Source: CAWJJM01 sp963843275 (GTDB lineage: Bacteria; Acidobacteriota; Thermoanaerobaculia; Multivoradales; JBCCEF01). Taken from it: a stretch of 64,000 nt of DNA. Positions 47,328 to 56,856 of the stretch are shown here, piece after piece. The notes below the pieces were generated by a model that saw nothing but the letters and a program-made list of their open reading frames with translations, was not told the origin of the DNA and made no database searches. The DNA lies in assembly GCA_963843275.1 (NCBI GenBank), contig CAWJJM010000006.1, positions 186,001-250,000 of the forward strand. Reading direction: 5' to 3'. Both the position numbers and the translations under genes were made by a program. Every line of letters begins with the position of its first letter. Position 1 is the stretch's first letter.

Positions 47328-49552
47328 TCACTCGAGAACGACGCGGACCACCCGCTCGGGAGTCAGCAGCAGCGCCACGGGCGGCCCATCCGCCACCGAC
47401 GCGACGCTCAGCGCCAGGACGTCATCCAGCGCGCCCGCCGATGCCCCGGTGCGCGGAGCCATCCACTGTCGGACGAACGCGCCGTCGGCGCGCTGGAAGG
47501 CGATGATCCGGGCGTTTGCCGCGTCGTAGACGTAGAACAGCTCACGCTCGCCGATCGTGGCGGCGTCGAGCAGGCGGTAGTCGAGCGGCGCCCTGACCTC
47601 CGCGTCCGGCGGCGGGTCGAGCGAGTAGTCGGCCTGTGCCAGCGGCGTTCCGAAGTTCACCCGCGTCACCGTGCGCGCCTGCAGCAGCCAGACGTTGACG
47701 TCCACGAACAGGTCGCGCGCCTTGGCCGGGTCGATGTCGGCGTCCTCCAGCAGGAACGGCTCCGGCGCGCTCGGGTAGACCACCGGCACCACGTCTCCCG
47801 GCGTCCACTTCAGCACCTGGCCGATGCCGGCGTCCACCAGGTAGAGATTGAAGATCTCCAGCGGAGGCCGATGCTGCAGTGCCGCCAGCTCGTGGCTCTG
47901 CGCGTCCACGTCGGCCAGGCCAGGCAGGCCCAGGATCCTCGGCTCCTGCTCGACCAGGTCGAAGCGCCACGCCTGCCGCTGGCGGTCGATGACCACCACG
48001 TCGGTGGCCGCGGTCGCGATCATCCACGGCTGGCCGGCGGTCAGGTCGCCGATGGACTGCCCGGACCGATAGACGGCGCTCATCTCGCCGATGCCGGGTC
48101 GATGTGCACCACGCGCCCCCGCCCCTTCTCGATCACCCACAGCGAGCCGTCGCTGGCGACAACCATGTCGAGCGGTTCGATGTCCTCATACGCCGCGGCC
48201 AGGTCCGCCACCGTGCCGACCTGCCGCAGTCGGGCGACGGCGTAGATGGTGTCCAGCCCACCGTCGACGCGGGCGCGCAGGCCGGCGAGGTCGGTCTCGG
48301 CGATGCCCGCCCCCACCGCCCGCTGCAGCGCGTCGTTGGCGTCGGCCAGCAGGCCCTTGGCGACCTCCGGGGCGCGGTCGATCAGGTCCTGCCCGTCCTG
48401 CTTGCGCTCCACCTCGGCCAGCAGCGCCTGGGCGTCCAGGATCGCCTGGCGGGCGACGTGGGCGCGCGGGATCGCCTCGGTCGGCCGAACGCTGGGGTAG
48501 CTCGCGACCGTCAGGCCCACGGCCAGCAGGCCCGCCACCAGCCCCATGACGGCCAGGCCGATGCGTCGCCGGCGCCCCTCCTCCACCACCGCCGTGCGCT
48601 GGATCTGGCGCGGGTACTCGGGGCTGTCGGCGCGGCACGAAGGCGAGCAGGAAGTTGAACCCGTACAGCAGCGCCTTGCCGAGCGCCCCCTGGATGCCGT
48701 CCAGCGCGTCACCGGCGCGGTGCAGCATGCGGCCGATGGCGTCGGCCAGCGGGACCGGGCTCTGGTCCGGGAGCCCCGCCAGCGGTTCCGCCGGGCGAAC
48801 CGGCTCGAGGCGGTGCGTGGTGGCGGTGCTCGGCAGCTCCAGGATCTCGATGGCCAGGATGCCGTCGGAGCCGCGGCCGCCGCGGATCTGGAAGACCTGC
48901 TCGCAGGTGCTCGACCGCCGCCTTTGGCCGCAGCGTGGCGAGCGCCTGCTTCAGCTCGTCGACGCCCACCACCTGGGCCAGGTTGCGGCTCACCAGCGCC
49001 AGGCGGTCGCCGGCCGCCAGCTCGCCACGCCAGGTGTAGGGTTGGATCTCCAGCGCCTCGCCCAGGGTGGCGGCCACCCGACGCTCGCGGACCCGCGGAT
49101 CCTCCTCGTGCACGGCCGGCGGCGGAGGCAGCTCGAACATGCGCCCCTCGCGCAGGATCACGGCCGCGGCCGGCCCCAGCTTGGCGACGTGCGCCTCGCG
49201 GCCGCGTACGGCGACGGCGATGATGCTGATGCCCGCCCGCTTCGGGATACCGAGCTTGTTGCGCTGGTGGTAGAGGCGACGGTTGGCGCTGGCCAGGGCC
49301 CGACCCAGCGCTCCGAGCGCGCCGGCGGAGAGGTCGTAGTAGTAGTCGCTGCTCCATGTGCTCCAGCGCGTCGGCGGCCGCGCGAGCCAGGCCCGGGCCG
49401 CCGCCGGTCAGCTGGGCCAGGAGGAAGAGGCTGCCCTTCGTGCGCGACAGCGCGCCGACCGCGGGCTCGTGGAAGCGCATCACGTCCAGGGCGCCGGCGA
49501 TGCGGTCTTCCGGCGCCGGCAGGCCAAGGCGGGTGGCCAGTCTGTCGGTCAT
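47328..49552 (-). CDS. PP2C-like phosphatase domain, membrane helix and C-terminal propeller-like domain in one protein, frameshifted
   Basis: About 740 residues. N-terminal region resembling PP2C-type phosphatases: MTDRLATRLGLPAPEDRIAG, KLGPAAAVILREGRMFEL, and GDRLALVSRNLAQVV, the equivalent of the GDxxxLxSDG motif but with Asn in place of the acidic residue. One helix follows (GLAVMGLVAGLLAVGLTVAS), a coiled region (AILDAQALLAEVERKQDGQD), then propeller-like strands (EPLDMVVASDGSLWVIEKGR, AQVLKWTPGDVVPVV type). Conserved sequence hops frames near 49355, 49170, 48905, 48640 and 48085. The substitution suggests a weak or inactive phosphatase. The call is by pattern; a closer family may exist. 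Confidence 0.55.
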
Positions 49553-49581
49553 GGCTGCGGCGGCTCGAGCGGGTCTGCGGT

Positions 49582-49995
49582 TCATACGGTGCAGCCGTTG
49601 CGTCGCGGCAACGGCGGATCGGGCTCGATTATAGGGACCGCGGACCGACCGAAACGACCCACCGATATGGCCAGTCGGCGCAGCTCGATGGTCGCCCCCG
49701 GGCGCCCGCGCATCCGCTCGTTCACGCTGCGCACCAGGCGGTCGGAGCGCAGCGTCAGCTCCTGGGCCAGGATCGGCTCGGAGGCCTCGACGTGGCCGGT
49801 CCCGTTCGCCACGCGGACCAGGCGGCTCTCCAGGCCCGCGCGCGACAGGCCGGCGGCCGCGACCGTCTCCGACCACGCCAGCCGCACCTGGGCCAGCGCC
49901 AGCTGCTCCGCGGCGGCCGGTCCCATGCATGAGAGCAGGGCGCGCTGGACGGCCACCGCCGCCTCCTCGGTGCCCTTCGGCCGCCCATCGCTCAG
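49582..49995 (-). CDS. dciA: DciA-like (DUF721) protein
   Basis: About 137 residues: LSCMGPAAAEQLALAQVRLA, WSETVAAAGLSRAGLESRLV, LTLRSDRLVRSVNERMRGRP. DUF721/DciA proteins load or assist the replicative helicase in bacteria without DnaC, and are usually encoded beside recF or gyrB as here. No ATG or GTG fits the expected N-terminus; a CTG at 49995 overlapping the recF stop (CTGA) is the best start. Family call is by size, position and the W-x-x-x-V pattern. Confidence 0.75.
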   Translation of the reverse strand: MSDGRPKGTEEAAVAVQRALLSCMGPAAAEQLALAQVRLAWSETVAAAGLSRAGLESRLVRVANGTGHVEASEPILAQELTLRSDRLVRSVNERMRGRPGATIELRRLAISVGRFGRSAVPIIEPDPPLPRRNGCTV

Positions 49996-51191
49996 GCCAC
50001 CCGCGGGGCGAGGGTCAGGCGGCCCTCGCCCACCTGCCAGGTCGGGACGCCGCGGCGGCGGGCCGGCGGCAGCGCGGCCAGGTCGGCCGTGGTCACCAGC
50101 ACCTGCCCGCGCTCCAGCAGCAGCTCCAGCGCGCGACCGCTGCGCTCCGGGTCCAGCTCGCTGAAGACGTCGTCCAGCAGCACCACCGGCGCCGGCGCGC
50201 CCTCCTCGCCCAGCAGGTCCCGCTCGGCGAGCTTCATGGCCAGGATGATCGTCCGCTGCTGGCCGCGGCTGGCGTGCGAGGCCACGTCGCGGCCGGCCAG
50301 CTCCACGCGCAGGTCGTCGCGCTGCGGTCCGATCAGGGTGACGCCGTTCCACAGCTCCTTCTGCCGGGCGCCGGCGATCCGCGCGCGGAAGGCGGGCAGC
50401 AGCTGCTCGCTCGACGGCGCCCGCCGCGCCGATCAGTCCTCGGCTGCGACGGCCGCTCCGGCCAGGCGTCCTTCAGCGTGTCGAGATAGGTGAGCCGTAC
50501 CGCGTCCCGCCGCTCCTCGGCCGGCGCCACCGCGTCGTGCAGGGCCGGGATGCGCGCGGCCAGGTCGCGCCACCACCTGCAGCCGGGCGGCGGTCACCCG
50601 CGCCCCCACCTCCGCGAGCTGCTCGTCCCAGAACGGCGAGGCCCTCGGTCGCCGGCCTCCTCGCGCCGGATGGCGCGCAGCAGGGCGTTGCGCTGGGCGA
50701 GCACGCGTCCCAGCTCGGCCAGGTCGCGCGCCGCGCGGCGGTCGCGCTGGGCCAGGATCCCGTCCAGGAAGCGCCGCCGCTCGCCGGGGGAGCCGACCAG
50801 CAGCAGCATCTCCTCCGGCCGGAAGAGCACCGATCGGGCGACCTCGCCAATCGTGCGAGGTGCGGCGCGGCAGCCCGTTCAGCAGCAGGCGCTTGCGGAC
50901 CTCCGGCCCCGCGGCCTCGCCGGGCAGGATCAGCTCCAGCCGCGACTCCGGTCGCCACCGTCGCCGGCGGCCAGGTCAAGGTGGACGCGTGCGAACGGGC
51001 TGCCGTGGCGGACCAGCTCGGCGTCGGCGGCGGCGCGGTGCGAGCGCCCGGCGATGGCCACGTGGATCGCCTCCAGCAGGTTCGTCTTGCCCGCACCGTT
51101 GGGGCCGGCCACGATCGTCAGGCGTGGATCGGGCAGCAGCTCGGCGGCTGGCGTAGCTGCGGAAGTCCTGCAGGAGCGAGACGGGTGACAC
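49992..51191 (-). CDS. recF: DNA replication/repair protein RecF, frameshifted
   Basis: SMC-like ATPase that helps load RecA at gaps. Begins VSPVSLLQDFRSYA (LxxFRxY), then Walker A VAGPNGAGKTNLLEAIHVAI, the central region VLFRPEEMLLLVGSPGERRR, FLDGILAQRDRRAARDLAEL, the signature region SRGQQRTIILAMKLAE, and Walker B PVVLLDDVFSELDPERS. Conserved blocks lie in several frames, with breaks near 51150, 50945, 50860, 50640, 50575 and 50420. All ATPase motifs survive, so the breaks are probably sequencing errors. Start GTG at 51191, 7 bp after dnaN. Confidence 0.9.
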
Positions 51192-51198
51192 GGCACAG

Positions 51199-52325
51199 CT
51201 AGGACGCCGTGCGGACCGGCATGATGACGTGCACGTAGTCGTCCTTGCCGATCCCGCGGATGACGCCGGGCGCCAGCGGCCCGGAGAGCTCCAGCGCGGC
51301 TTCCTCGGCCCCCAGGTTGGAGAGCACGTCGATCAGGTAGCGAGCGTTGAAGGCGATGGTGGTCGCCTGGCCCTCGACGGTGGCCTCCAGCGCGTCGGCG
51401 TTGTCGCCGATGTCTGCGGCGTGCGCCGTGATGGAGACCTCGCCCGACTCGTCGCCTCCCAGCTCGACCTTGATGATGTTCGCGCTGTCGCGGGCGAAGA
51501 TGCTGGCGCGCCGCGCGCCGGACAGGAAGGCCTCGCGATCGATCACCGCGCGGCTCGAGTGATCGGTCGGGATCACCGGCTCGTAGTTCGGGAACTGGCC
51601 CTCGATCAGGCGCGAGACGAGGTCGATCCCCTCCACGTGGAAGAGCACCTGGCTCTTGTTCGGGGTGATGGTGATCTCGATCGGCTGCTCCGCATCGGGC
51701 AGGATGCGCATCAGCTCCTGCGTACGAGCGCGCGGGCACCACGATGCTCGTCTCGGCGCTCACCGCCTGCGCCGTCGTCAGGCTGCGCACCGCGATGCGG
51801 TAGTTGTCGGCCGCGGCCAGCGTCATCCGGTCGCCGGCGAACTTGGTCAGCACGCCGGTCAGGATCGGCCGGCTCTCGTCGGTGGCTGCGGCGAAGACGA
51901 CTTCGCCCAGGGCCTCGCGCAGAGCGCGCGCGTCGACGCTCGTGGTGGGCGCGTCACCGATGGCGGCGACGACCGGGAACTCATCGGCCTCGATGCCCTT
52001 GATGCTCGAGCGGCTCCCGCCGCAGGTCACCTTGAGCGTGCGGTCCTTGGGCGACAGCTGAAGGTCGATCTTCTGGTTCGGCAGGGACGCGACCAGGTCG
52101 GCCAGCAGCTTGGCCGGCACGGTGATCTCGCCCTCCGCGTCCACCTTGCCGGGGACCCAGCAGTTGATGCCGATCTCGAGGTTGGTGGCGGTCAGCTTCA
52201 GCCCGGAGTTCTCCGTCTTGAGCAGGACGTTGGCGAGGACGGGCAGGGTCGCGCGGCTGCTCACCGCGCGGCTCACCACGCCGAGTCCGCGCGCCAGGTT
52301 CTCCTGCATCACCGAGACGTTCATT
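51199..52325 (-). CDS. dnaN: DNA polymerase III sliding clamp (beta), frameshifted
   Basis: Ring-shaped processivity clamp. About 375 residues: MNVSVMQENLARGLGVVSRA, TLPVLANVLLKTENSGLKLT, FAAATDESRPILTGV, YRIAVRSLTT in the first two domains, and FPNYEPVIPTDHSSRAVI, then DDYVHVIMPVRTAS at the C-terminus (the VMPxR hydrophobic-pocket end). One frame break near 51725. ATG 52325 gives the usual N-terminus. dnaA lies upstream across the candidate origin. Confidence 0.95.
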
Positions 52326-52679
52326 CCGACCTCACCTGTAACCAGCCCAGCAGCCACGGGAATCTCCCAGAGCAAGCGCTGCGTACTTCTATCAATCAAC
52401 GAGAAGGATACATTTTGGTCGCCGTCCCCAGTAGGGGTGTGGAAGGTGTGGACCGATAGGCCCGACCACGCTCCAGATGGCCCCGGATGGCTGCGGACAA
52501 CCGACCCTCGGTTGTGGAACCACCCGCCGCCCGATGCGCATTCGCGGTGGACTCAGACGTGGGTGGTGTTGAAGACAGCCTAGCGCGCCGGTTGAGGGGG
52601 GTGGCGGTTTCTCCACAGGCGCGACCCGATATCCACGGGATCGGGGCACTTATCCACGACGAACTGCAGCGAGGAGTCG
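52326..52679. other. Candidate replication origin (oriC) between dnaA and dnaN
   Basis: 354 bases without a gene. Forward DnaA-box-like sites: TTCTCCACA (52609-52617), ATATCCACG (52629-52637), TTATCCACG (52650-52658), spaced 20 and 21 bp, that is two helical turns. Reverse-orientation sites of lower quality: TGTGGAAGG (52438), TGTGGACCG (52447), TGTGGAACC (52513). An AT-richer patch at about 52384-52420 could be the unwinding element. The dnaN promoter must also lie here. Confidence 0.6.
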
Positions 52680-54023
52680 CTACTCGGAGTAGATCATCTC
52701 CCGCACCGCGCTGATCTCCCGCCGCATCTCGTCGTTCTCGGCCAGCTCCCGCGTGATCTTGTCGCAGGCGTGCAGCACGGTGGAGTGGTCGCGCCCACCA
52801 AGCTCGGCGCCGATGCGCAGCAGCGAGATGTCGGTCTCCTCGCGGATCAGGAACATGGCGATCTGGCGGGGCACCACGATGGCCCGATCGCGCTTGCTGC
52901 TCCTCAGCTGGTCCAGGTTGACCCCGTAGTAGTCGGCCACCGCGCGCACGATGCGCTGCGGGGTGATCGACCGCTTCTTGGGGTTGTACATGACGTTGGA
53001 GAGGACCGCCGATGCCAGCTCGTTGTTGATCGGCATCCCGGACATGCTCGCGTAGGCGATGACCCGGTTGAGGGCGCCCTCCAGCTCGCGGACGTTGCTC
53101 ACCACCTTGCGGGCGATGAACTCGATCACCTCGGCCGGGATCAGGTTGAGCTGGTCCTCCGCCTTGGAGCGCAGGATGGCGATGCGCGTCTCCAGGTCCG
53201 GCGGCGTCAGGTCGGCGATCAGGCCCCACTCGAACCGGGAGCGGAGTCGCTCCTCCAGGGTGGTGATCGCCTTCGGCGGCCGATCGCTCGAGAGCACGAT
53301 CTGCTTGCCCGCCTCGTGGATCGCGTTGAAGGTGTGGAAGAACTCCTCCTGCGTCCGCTCGCGCTCGGCGATGAACTGGATGTCGTCGATGAGCAGCACG
53401 TCGATGCGCCGGTATCGGTTCCGGAAGTCCTCCATGCGCTGCTCGCGGATGGAGTTGATGAAGTCGTTGGTGAACTTCTCACTGGTGGCGTACAGGATCC
53501 GCTTGCGCGGGAACTTGCCGGCCACCGCGTTGCCGATGGCGTGCATCAGGTGCGTCTTGCCGAGACCCACGCCGCCGTACAGGAAGAGCGGGTTGTAGGC
53601 GTGCCCCGGCCGCTCCGCCACGGACAGCGCCGCCGCGTGCGCCAGCCGGTTGGCGGAGCCCACGATGAAGTTGCAGAAGGCGTAGCGGCTGTTCAGGTTG
53701 ACGGTGTTGCCACCGGCCGATGCGGGAGGGGGCGGCAGGCTGTCCTCGTTCGCCTGGTCCGGCACCGGGCCCGGCGCGTCCGCCACCACGAACTCGACCT
53801 GCACCGATCCGCCCACCACGCGGGCCAGGGTCTGGCTCACCAGGGTGCGGTAGCGGTTGTCCAGCCAGTCGCGTGCGAAACCGTTCGGCGCGGCGATGCG
53901 AAAGTGGCTCTCGTCGATCTCGACGAGGGTCGTGTCCTTCAGCCAGGTCTCGAAATTCGCGGGCGACAGGCTAACCTGCAGCTCGCCGAGGACGGCACGC
54001 CAGACCTGGTTCGCATCCATCAA
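52680..54023 (-). CDS. dnaA: Chromosomal replication initiator DnaA
   Basis: 447 residues in one frame. Domain I starts NQVWRAVLGELQVSLSPANF; domain II is a short Pro-rich linker; domain III has Walker A FLYGGVGLGKTHLMHAIGNA, Walker B VLLIDDIQFIAERE, and the sensor/arginine-finger segment ERLRSRFEWGLIADLTPPD; domain IV ends with the DNA-binding signature LGGRDHSTVLHACDKI. Its own promoter lies upstream on the minus strand. Confidence 0.98.
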   Translation of the reverse strand: MMDANQVWRAVLGELQVSLSPANFETWLKDTTLVEIDESHFRIAAPNGFARDWLDNRYRTLVSQTLARVVGGSVQVEFVVADAPGPVPDQANEDSLPPPPASAGGNTVNLNSRYAFCNFIVGSANRLAHAAALSVAERPGHAYNPLFLYGGVGLGKTHLMHAIGNAVAGKFPRKRILYATSEKFTNDFINSIREQRMEDFRNRYRRIDVLLIDDIQFIAERERTQEEFFHTFNAIHEAGKQIVLSSDRPPKAITTLEERLRSRFEWGLIADLTPPDLETRIAILRSKAEDQLNLIPAEVIEFIARKVVSNVRELEGALNRVIAYASMSGMPINNELASAVLSNVMYNPKKRSITPQRIVRAVADYYGVNLDQLRSSKRDRAIVVPRQIAMFLIREETDISLLRIGAELGGRDHSTVLHACDKITRELAENDEMRREISAVREMIYSE

Positions 54024-54132
54024 TAGCCGTCTCCAGAGTCGATAGTCGGAGGGGTGTCGGGACCCGGAATCCTACTCCCTCCGGACGGCGCAGGGCCGAT
54101 GTTTTGGGCGCTTCGGCGCCGGGGGCCGCGGT

Positions 54133-54162
54133 AGTGTAGCAGCGCCGTTTCCCGTCCGGCAA
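54133..54162 (-). promoter_or_regulatory. Candidate dnaA promoter
   Basis: TTGCCG (54162-54157) and TACACT (54138-54133) on the minus strand, spaced 18 bp, about 110 bp before dnaA. The rest of 54024-54343 shows nothing I can name. Confidence 0.55.
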
Positions 54163-54343
54163 TGGAGTGGGTGACACGTCCTCGTTCGACCGTGCCCTAA
54201 CCACCGGCGCGAGCGCTGCGGACTCGCGAAGGGGTGGCGAATGCGCGGTGCGCATGCGCGAGGAGACTGTTGGGCCAGTGTCTGGCTGCTCTATGCACCC
54301 GAGAGCATGAGCCAGCCATGCTGCGGACCTCAGCTTGGCTGTG

Positions 54344-54498
54344 CTATATCCCCAACCTGCCAGTTGGCAGGCGGAACAGGACAAGTATGTGACCGTCCAA
54401 ATAGCCTTCCGGGCATTCGCCGGCGGGGCATGCACGCCCGACCCACACCTCACCCGGACGCTCGTCACCGGCTAACTGGTCATCGGCAATGTTGTATG
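54344..54498 (-). pseudogene. 3' part of a small lipoprotein gene interrupted by the insertion sequence
   Basis: Joining this segment to 56629-56748 through a single copy of the 8-bp target duplication restores one open frame of 88 codons. This half continues the frame as NIADDQLAGDERPGEVWVGR, then ACPAGECPEGYLDGH, and ends at TAG (54346-54344). See the 5' part for the start. Confidence 0.75.
54491..54498. repeat. Left target-site duplication of the insertion sequence
   Basis: GTTGTATG, matched exactly at 56629-56636 on the other side of the element. The preceding T also matches, but it is assigned to chance since T completes the right inverted repeat. Confidence 0.8.
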
Positions 54499-54523
54499 AG
54501 CCTATCGTTTCTCATTGACATGA
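54499..54523 (+). repeat. Left terminal inverted repeat of the insertion sequence
   Basis: 25 bp, perfectly complementary to 56604-56628. Confidence 0.88.
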
Positions 54524-54621
54524 ACGGGCCTTGCGGTGAGTCGAGACCCAGCCACACTTGGGAACAGAACCCGACCGCCGACCGTCGTGTTGGTGTCCGT
54601 TCGTCTCGATTGAGGGCTGTT

Positions 54622-55227
54622 ATGCACCGCAACCTGATCATCCTCACCGCCGTGATCGCTGTTGCGGCCTGCAACAGCACGCCAATCCCGACCGCCAATC
54701 CCAATCCGTCCCCATCAAGCACTGCGTCGCCGATTCCGTCGCCGACATCGAGCGCATCGCCAACGGCCTCGCCGTCGCAGTCTCCGACCACGTCCGTGAT
54801 CACCGAAGAGGTCGGTCTCCTGACCGTGACCCACCCGGTCGCGTGGCGGTTGGTCGCAGGCCCCAAGGACATTCCCGGTCGGCCTGTTCCGCTGTTCTAC
54901 CTGAGCAACGCGCCGCTCACCGTCGGCCCGTGCCCGACGCCCGATCCGAAGAGCGGTGAGTTCCAGGGTTGCCCGGAACCACTGGCCGCGCTTCCGTCCG
55001 GCGGAGTGCTCGTCACCGTCAATCCGAACCTCGGCCTCCCCGCGATGAACCCGCCGCAGGTAACGTTCGAGAACAAGACCAAGGCGTGCCAGGCCATCGG
55101 TGGCGAAGCCGAGATGTGGTCCGTCGTCGGCGGCACGGTCCTCACGGCCTGCCTGCGAGGCCCGGACCTTGCGGCCCAAGAAGCCGAGGTCCGGGCGGTC
55201 ATTGCCTCACTGATGCCAACCGCCTGA
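54622..55227 (+). CDS. Lipoprotein carried as passenger in the insertion sequence
   Basis: 201 residues. Signal LIILTAVIAVAAC with lipobox Cys near 17, a Ser/Pro/Thr-rich spacer (SPSSTASPIPSPTSSASPTA), then a folded domain of about 130 residues: VITEEVGLLTVTHPVAWRLV, CPTPDPKSGEFQGCPEPLAA, ending AEVRAVIASLMPTA. The function is not recognised; the spacer suits surface display. It lies wholly between the inverted repeats and has no similarity to transposition proteins that I can see, so it is cargo. Confidence 0.75.
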   Translation: MHRNLIILTAVIAVAACNSTPIPTANPNPSPSSTASPIPSPTSSASPTASPSQSPTTSVITEEVGLLTVTHPVAWRLVAGPKDIPGRPVPLFYLSNAPLTVGPCPTPDPKSGEFQGCPEPLAALPSGGVLVTVNPNLGLPAMNPPQVTFENKTKACQAIGGEAEMWSVVGGTVLTACLRGPDLAAQEAEVRAVIASLMPTA

Positions 55228-55236
55228 TCGATCGAG

Positions 55237-56553
55237 TCAGCGTGCCGGTGCGCGAAGCGACGAGGTGCGGCGTGCGTCGGCGATCATCCCCTGACTCGAA
55301 TCCGGTCGCCCGCCGCGTGTCGTCAGCCACTCTCGGATCTTCGTCGCGTAGCGGCGCTCGTCGGCAAGCCCTCGCTGATCGAGGGTCATGAGCATCAACA
55401 GGCGGTCCGTTCGCTCGCGGTTCGAGAAGAGCGCCCGGCGGTCGTAGAGCCGGGACTTCACGACCTTGAGCGCCTTCTCGATGCCGCCCGTCGTGCGCCG
55501 GACATGGCGAGTGGCGTGGTTGGCTATCTGAGCCGCGATGTGTGGGCCGCGACGGTCGAACCAGTCGTCGAGTTCGCGGATCCCCCAGCGTCGTGCCTCG
55601 GCCTCGAACGCGACCCACGACGCAGCGTCCCAGAACGCAACTGCAAGCGCCTTACGGAGCCGGTGATCCGCGCCGATGCCGGCCCGGTTCAGCATCTTCG
55701 TCGCGGTCTCCTTGAGATGGTATTCCGACCACACGATCTCGGGTGTGTTCGGGGCCGGCCACGCCTCCCGGATCGCCTTGTTCCAGGCCCACGACGGGTC
55801 GCAGATGACGACGCGTGGGATCCCCGACAGGCCGAGCAGGAAGGCCTTGATGTGCGCGGTCGAAGGGGTTGGGACCGCCCGTAGCAGCCAGAGCCGGTCG
55901 GGTAGGCCGTTCGCGTGGTAGCCGTAGGCTCCGAGCACCGCGAACAAGGGGCGACCGCCACGACCACTGGTCCCGCGAGCGGGCAGCACCGGCCAGATCA
56001 CCTTGCTCGCCGAGATCCGCTTGTTCCTGGCGATGCCCGCGAAGGGCAGATCATCGAAGGCTACGACCTCCGGCCATGCGGTCGGGGCGTGCGGCTGCCA
56101 GAGAACCGGCGCGAAGACTTCCACCCAGTCGCCCGCCGGTGTCCCGTTCGCGCCGTAGAACCTCGTGTGCTTCTTGGGCGCGGTCCGTCGGTTACGACGG
56201 ACACGCGTCGCGTTGGTCCGGGCGTCCTCGGCTGCCTTGTTGTAGGCGTCGCCCTTGCCGACCGCGACGAGCGCCGCTGCCACCTGCCGGGCCGGGAACT
56301 GGTAGGCCTGCGGGTAGGGCGGGCCTTCATGCGGATGGAGGACGGTCAGGCACTCGACGCACAGCGGCTCCGCCGTGAGTTCCCTGGGCAGTGGGCCGGC
56401 GAACCGGTGTGGCGATCCAACTCGTGGCCGGCAGAGGAACAACTGGCGGGGGTGGCCGGAGACGCCGTAGGTCCCGCCGCGGACGACGACGGAAGTCGTG
56501 TGACCGGACCTCGGACAGAGGGGCATCTCGATCGTCTGCGCTCGAACGGCCAT
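55237..56553 (-). CDS. DDE transposase (IS256/Mutator-like, family uncertain)
   Basis: 438 residues, single frame. The N-terminus has Cys/His pairs fitting a zinc-binding DNA-recognition domain (MPLCPRSGHTT, PLCVECLTVLHPHEG). The catalytic core has candidate acidic residues in EVVAFDDLPFAG, IPRVVICDPSWAWNKAIREA, and GGIEKALKVVKSRLYDRRAL. It reads toward the passenger gene and starts 75 bp from the right inverted repeat. It looks intact and potentially active. Confidence 0.8.
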   Translation of the reverse strand: MAVRAQTIEMPLCPRSGHTTSVVVRGGTYGVSGHPRQLFLCRPRVGSPHRFAGPLPRELTAEPLCVECLTVLHPHEGPPYPQAYQFPARQVAAALVAVGKGDAYNKAAEDARTNATRVRRNRRTAPKKHTRFYGANGTPAGDWVEVFAPVLWQPHAPTAWPEVVAFDDLPFAGIARNKRISASKVIWPVLPARGTSGRGGRPLFAVLGAYGYHANGLPDRLWLLRAVPTPSTAHIKAFLLGLSGIPRVVICDPSWAWNKAIREAWPAPNTPEIVWSEYHLKETATKMLNRAGIGADHRLRKALAVAFWDAASWVAFEAEARRWGIRELDDWFDRRGPHIAAQIANHATRHVRRTTGGIEKALKVVKSRLYDRRALFSNRERTDRLLMLMTLDQRGLADERRYATKIREWLTTRGGRPDSSQGMIADARRTSSLRAPAR

Positions 56554-56603
56554 CGTCTTCCGACCGTAACGCAGGCGTGGCCGTTCGGGCGATCACCCGA
56601 TCG

Positions 56604-56628
56604 TCATGTCAATGAGAAACGATAGGCT
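56604..56628 (-). repeat. Right terminal inverted repeat of the insertion sequence
   Basis: 25 bp, perfectly complementary to 54499-54523. Confidence 0.88.
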
Positions 56629-56748
56629 GTTGTATGCGTGGTGACAGTCCTCCTGGTCGACCGTGTCGGCGCACTCGAGGGGAAGGATGCTTGCGCAGCC
56701 CGCGAGCACGCCGGCAAGCACGATCGCAAGACATAGCACGCGGCGCAT
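56629..56748 (-). pseudogene. 5' part of the small lipoprotein gene interrupted by the insertion sequence
   Basis: ATG at 56748 opens MRRVLCLAIVLAGVLAGCAS, a clear lipoprotein signal with lipobox LAGC, followed by ILPLECADTVDQEDCHHAYN up to the insertion point. A TACAAT -10-like element lies just upstream (56762-56757). The restored 88-residue protein has several Cys in its mature part and no family I recognise. Confidence 0.75.
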
Positions 56749-56825
56749 GTCTGCGATTGTATTAATGCCAACGTATTCACCATGTGTCGAGCTTGCCGGA
56801 GCCAACCCTGAGCGCCGGCGGGGGT

Positions 56826-56856
56826 TTGACACCCTGCGGCGCCGATGGGGTAGAAT
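56826..56856 (+). promoter_or_regulatory. Promoter of the rpmH-rnpA-yidD-yidC-jag operon
   Basis: TTGACA (56826-56831) and TAGAAT (56851-56856), spaced 19 bp. The predicted leader to rpmH is about 118 bases. Confidence 0.65.

Larger units (their letters stand above)
54499..56628. mobile_element. Insertion sequence with 25-bp perfect terminal inverted repeats and a passenger gene
   Basis: About 2130 bp. Left end AGCCTATCGTTTCTCATTGA continues to 54523 and is repeated exactly inverted at 56604-56628. It is flanked by the 8-bp direct repeat GTTGTATG. Inside are a lipoprotein gene (plus) and a DDE-type transposase gene (minus), convergent and stop to stop. The transposase reads open and both ends are perfect, so insertion looks recent. 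Family is possibly IS256- or Mutator-like, judged by the 8-bp duplication and transposase pattern. Confidence 0.88.
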
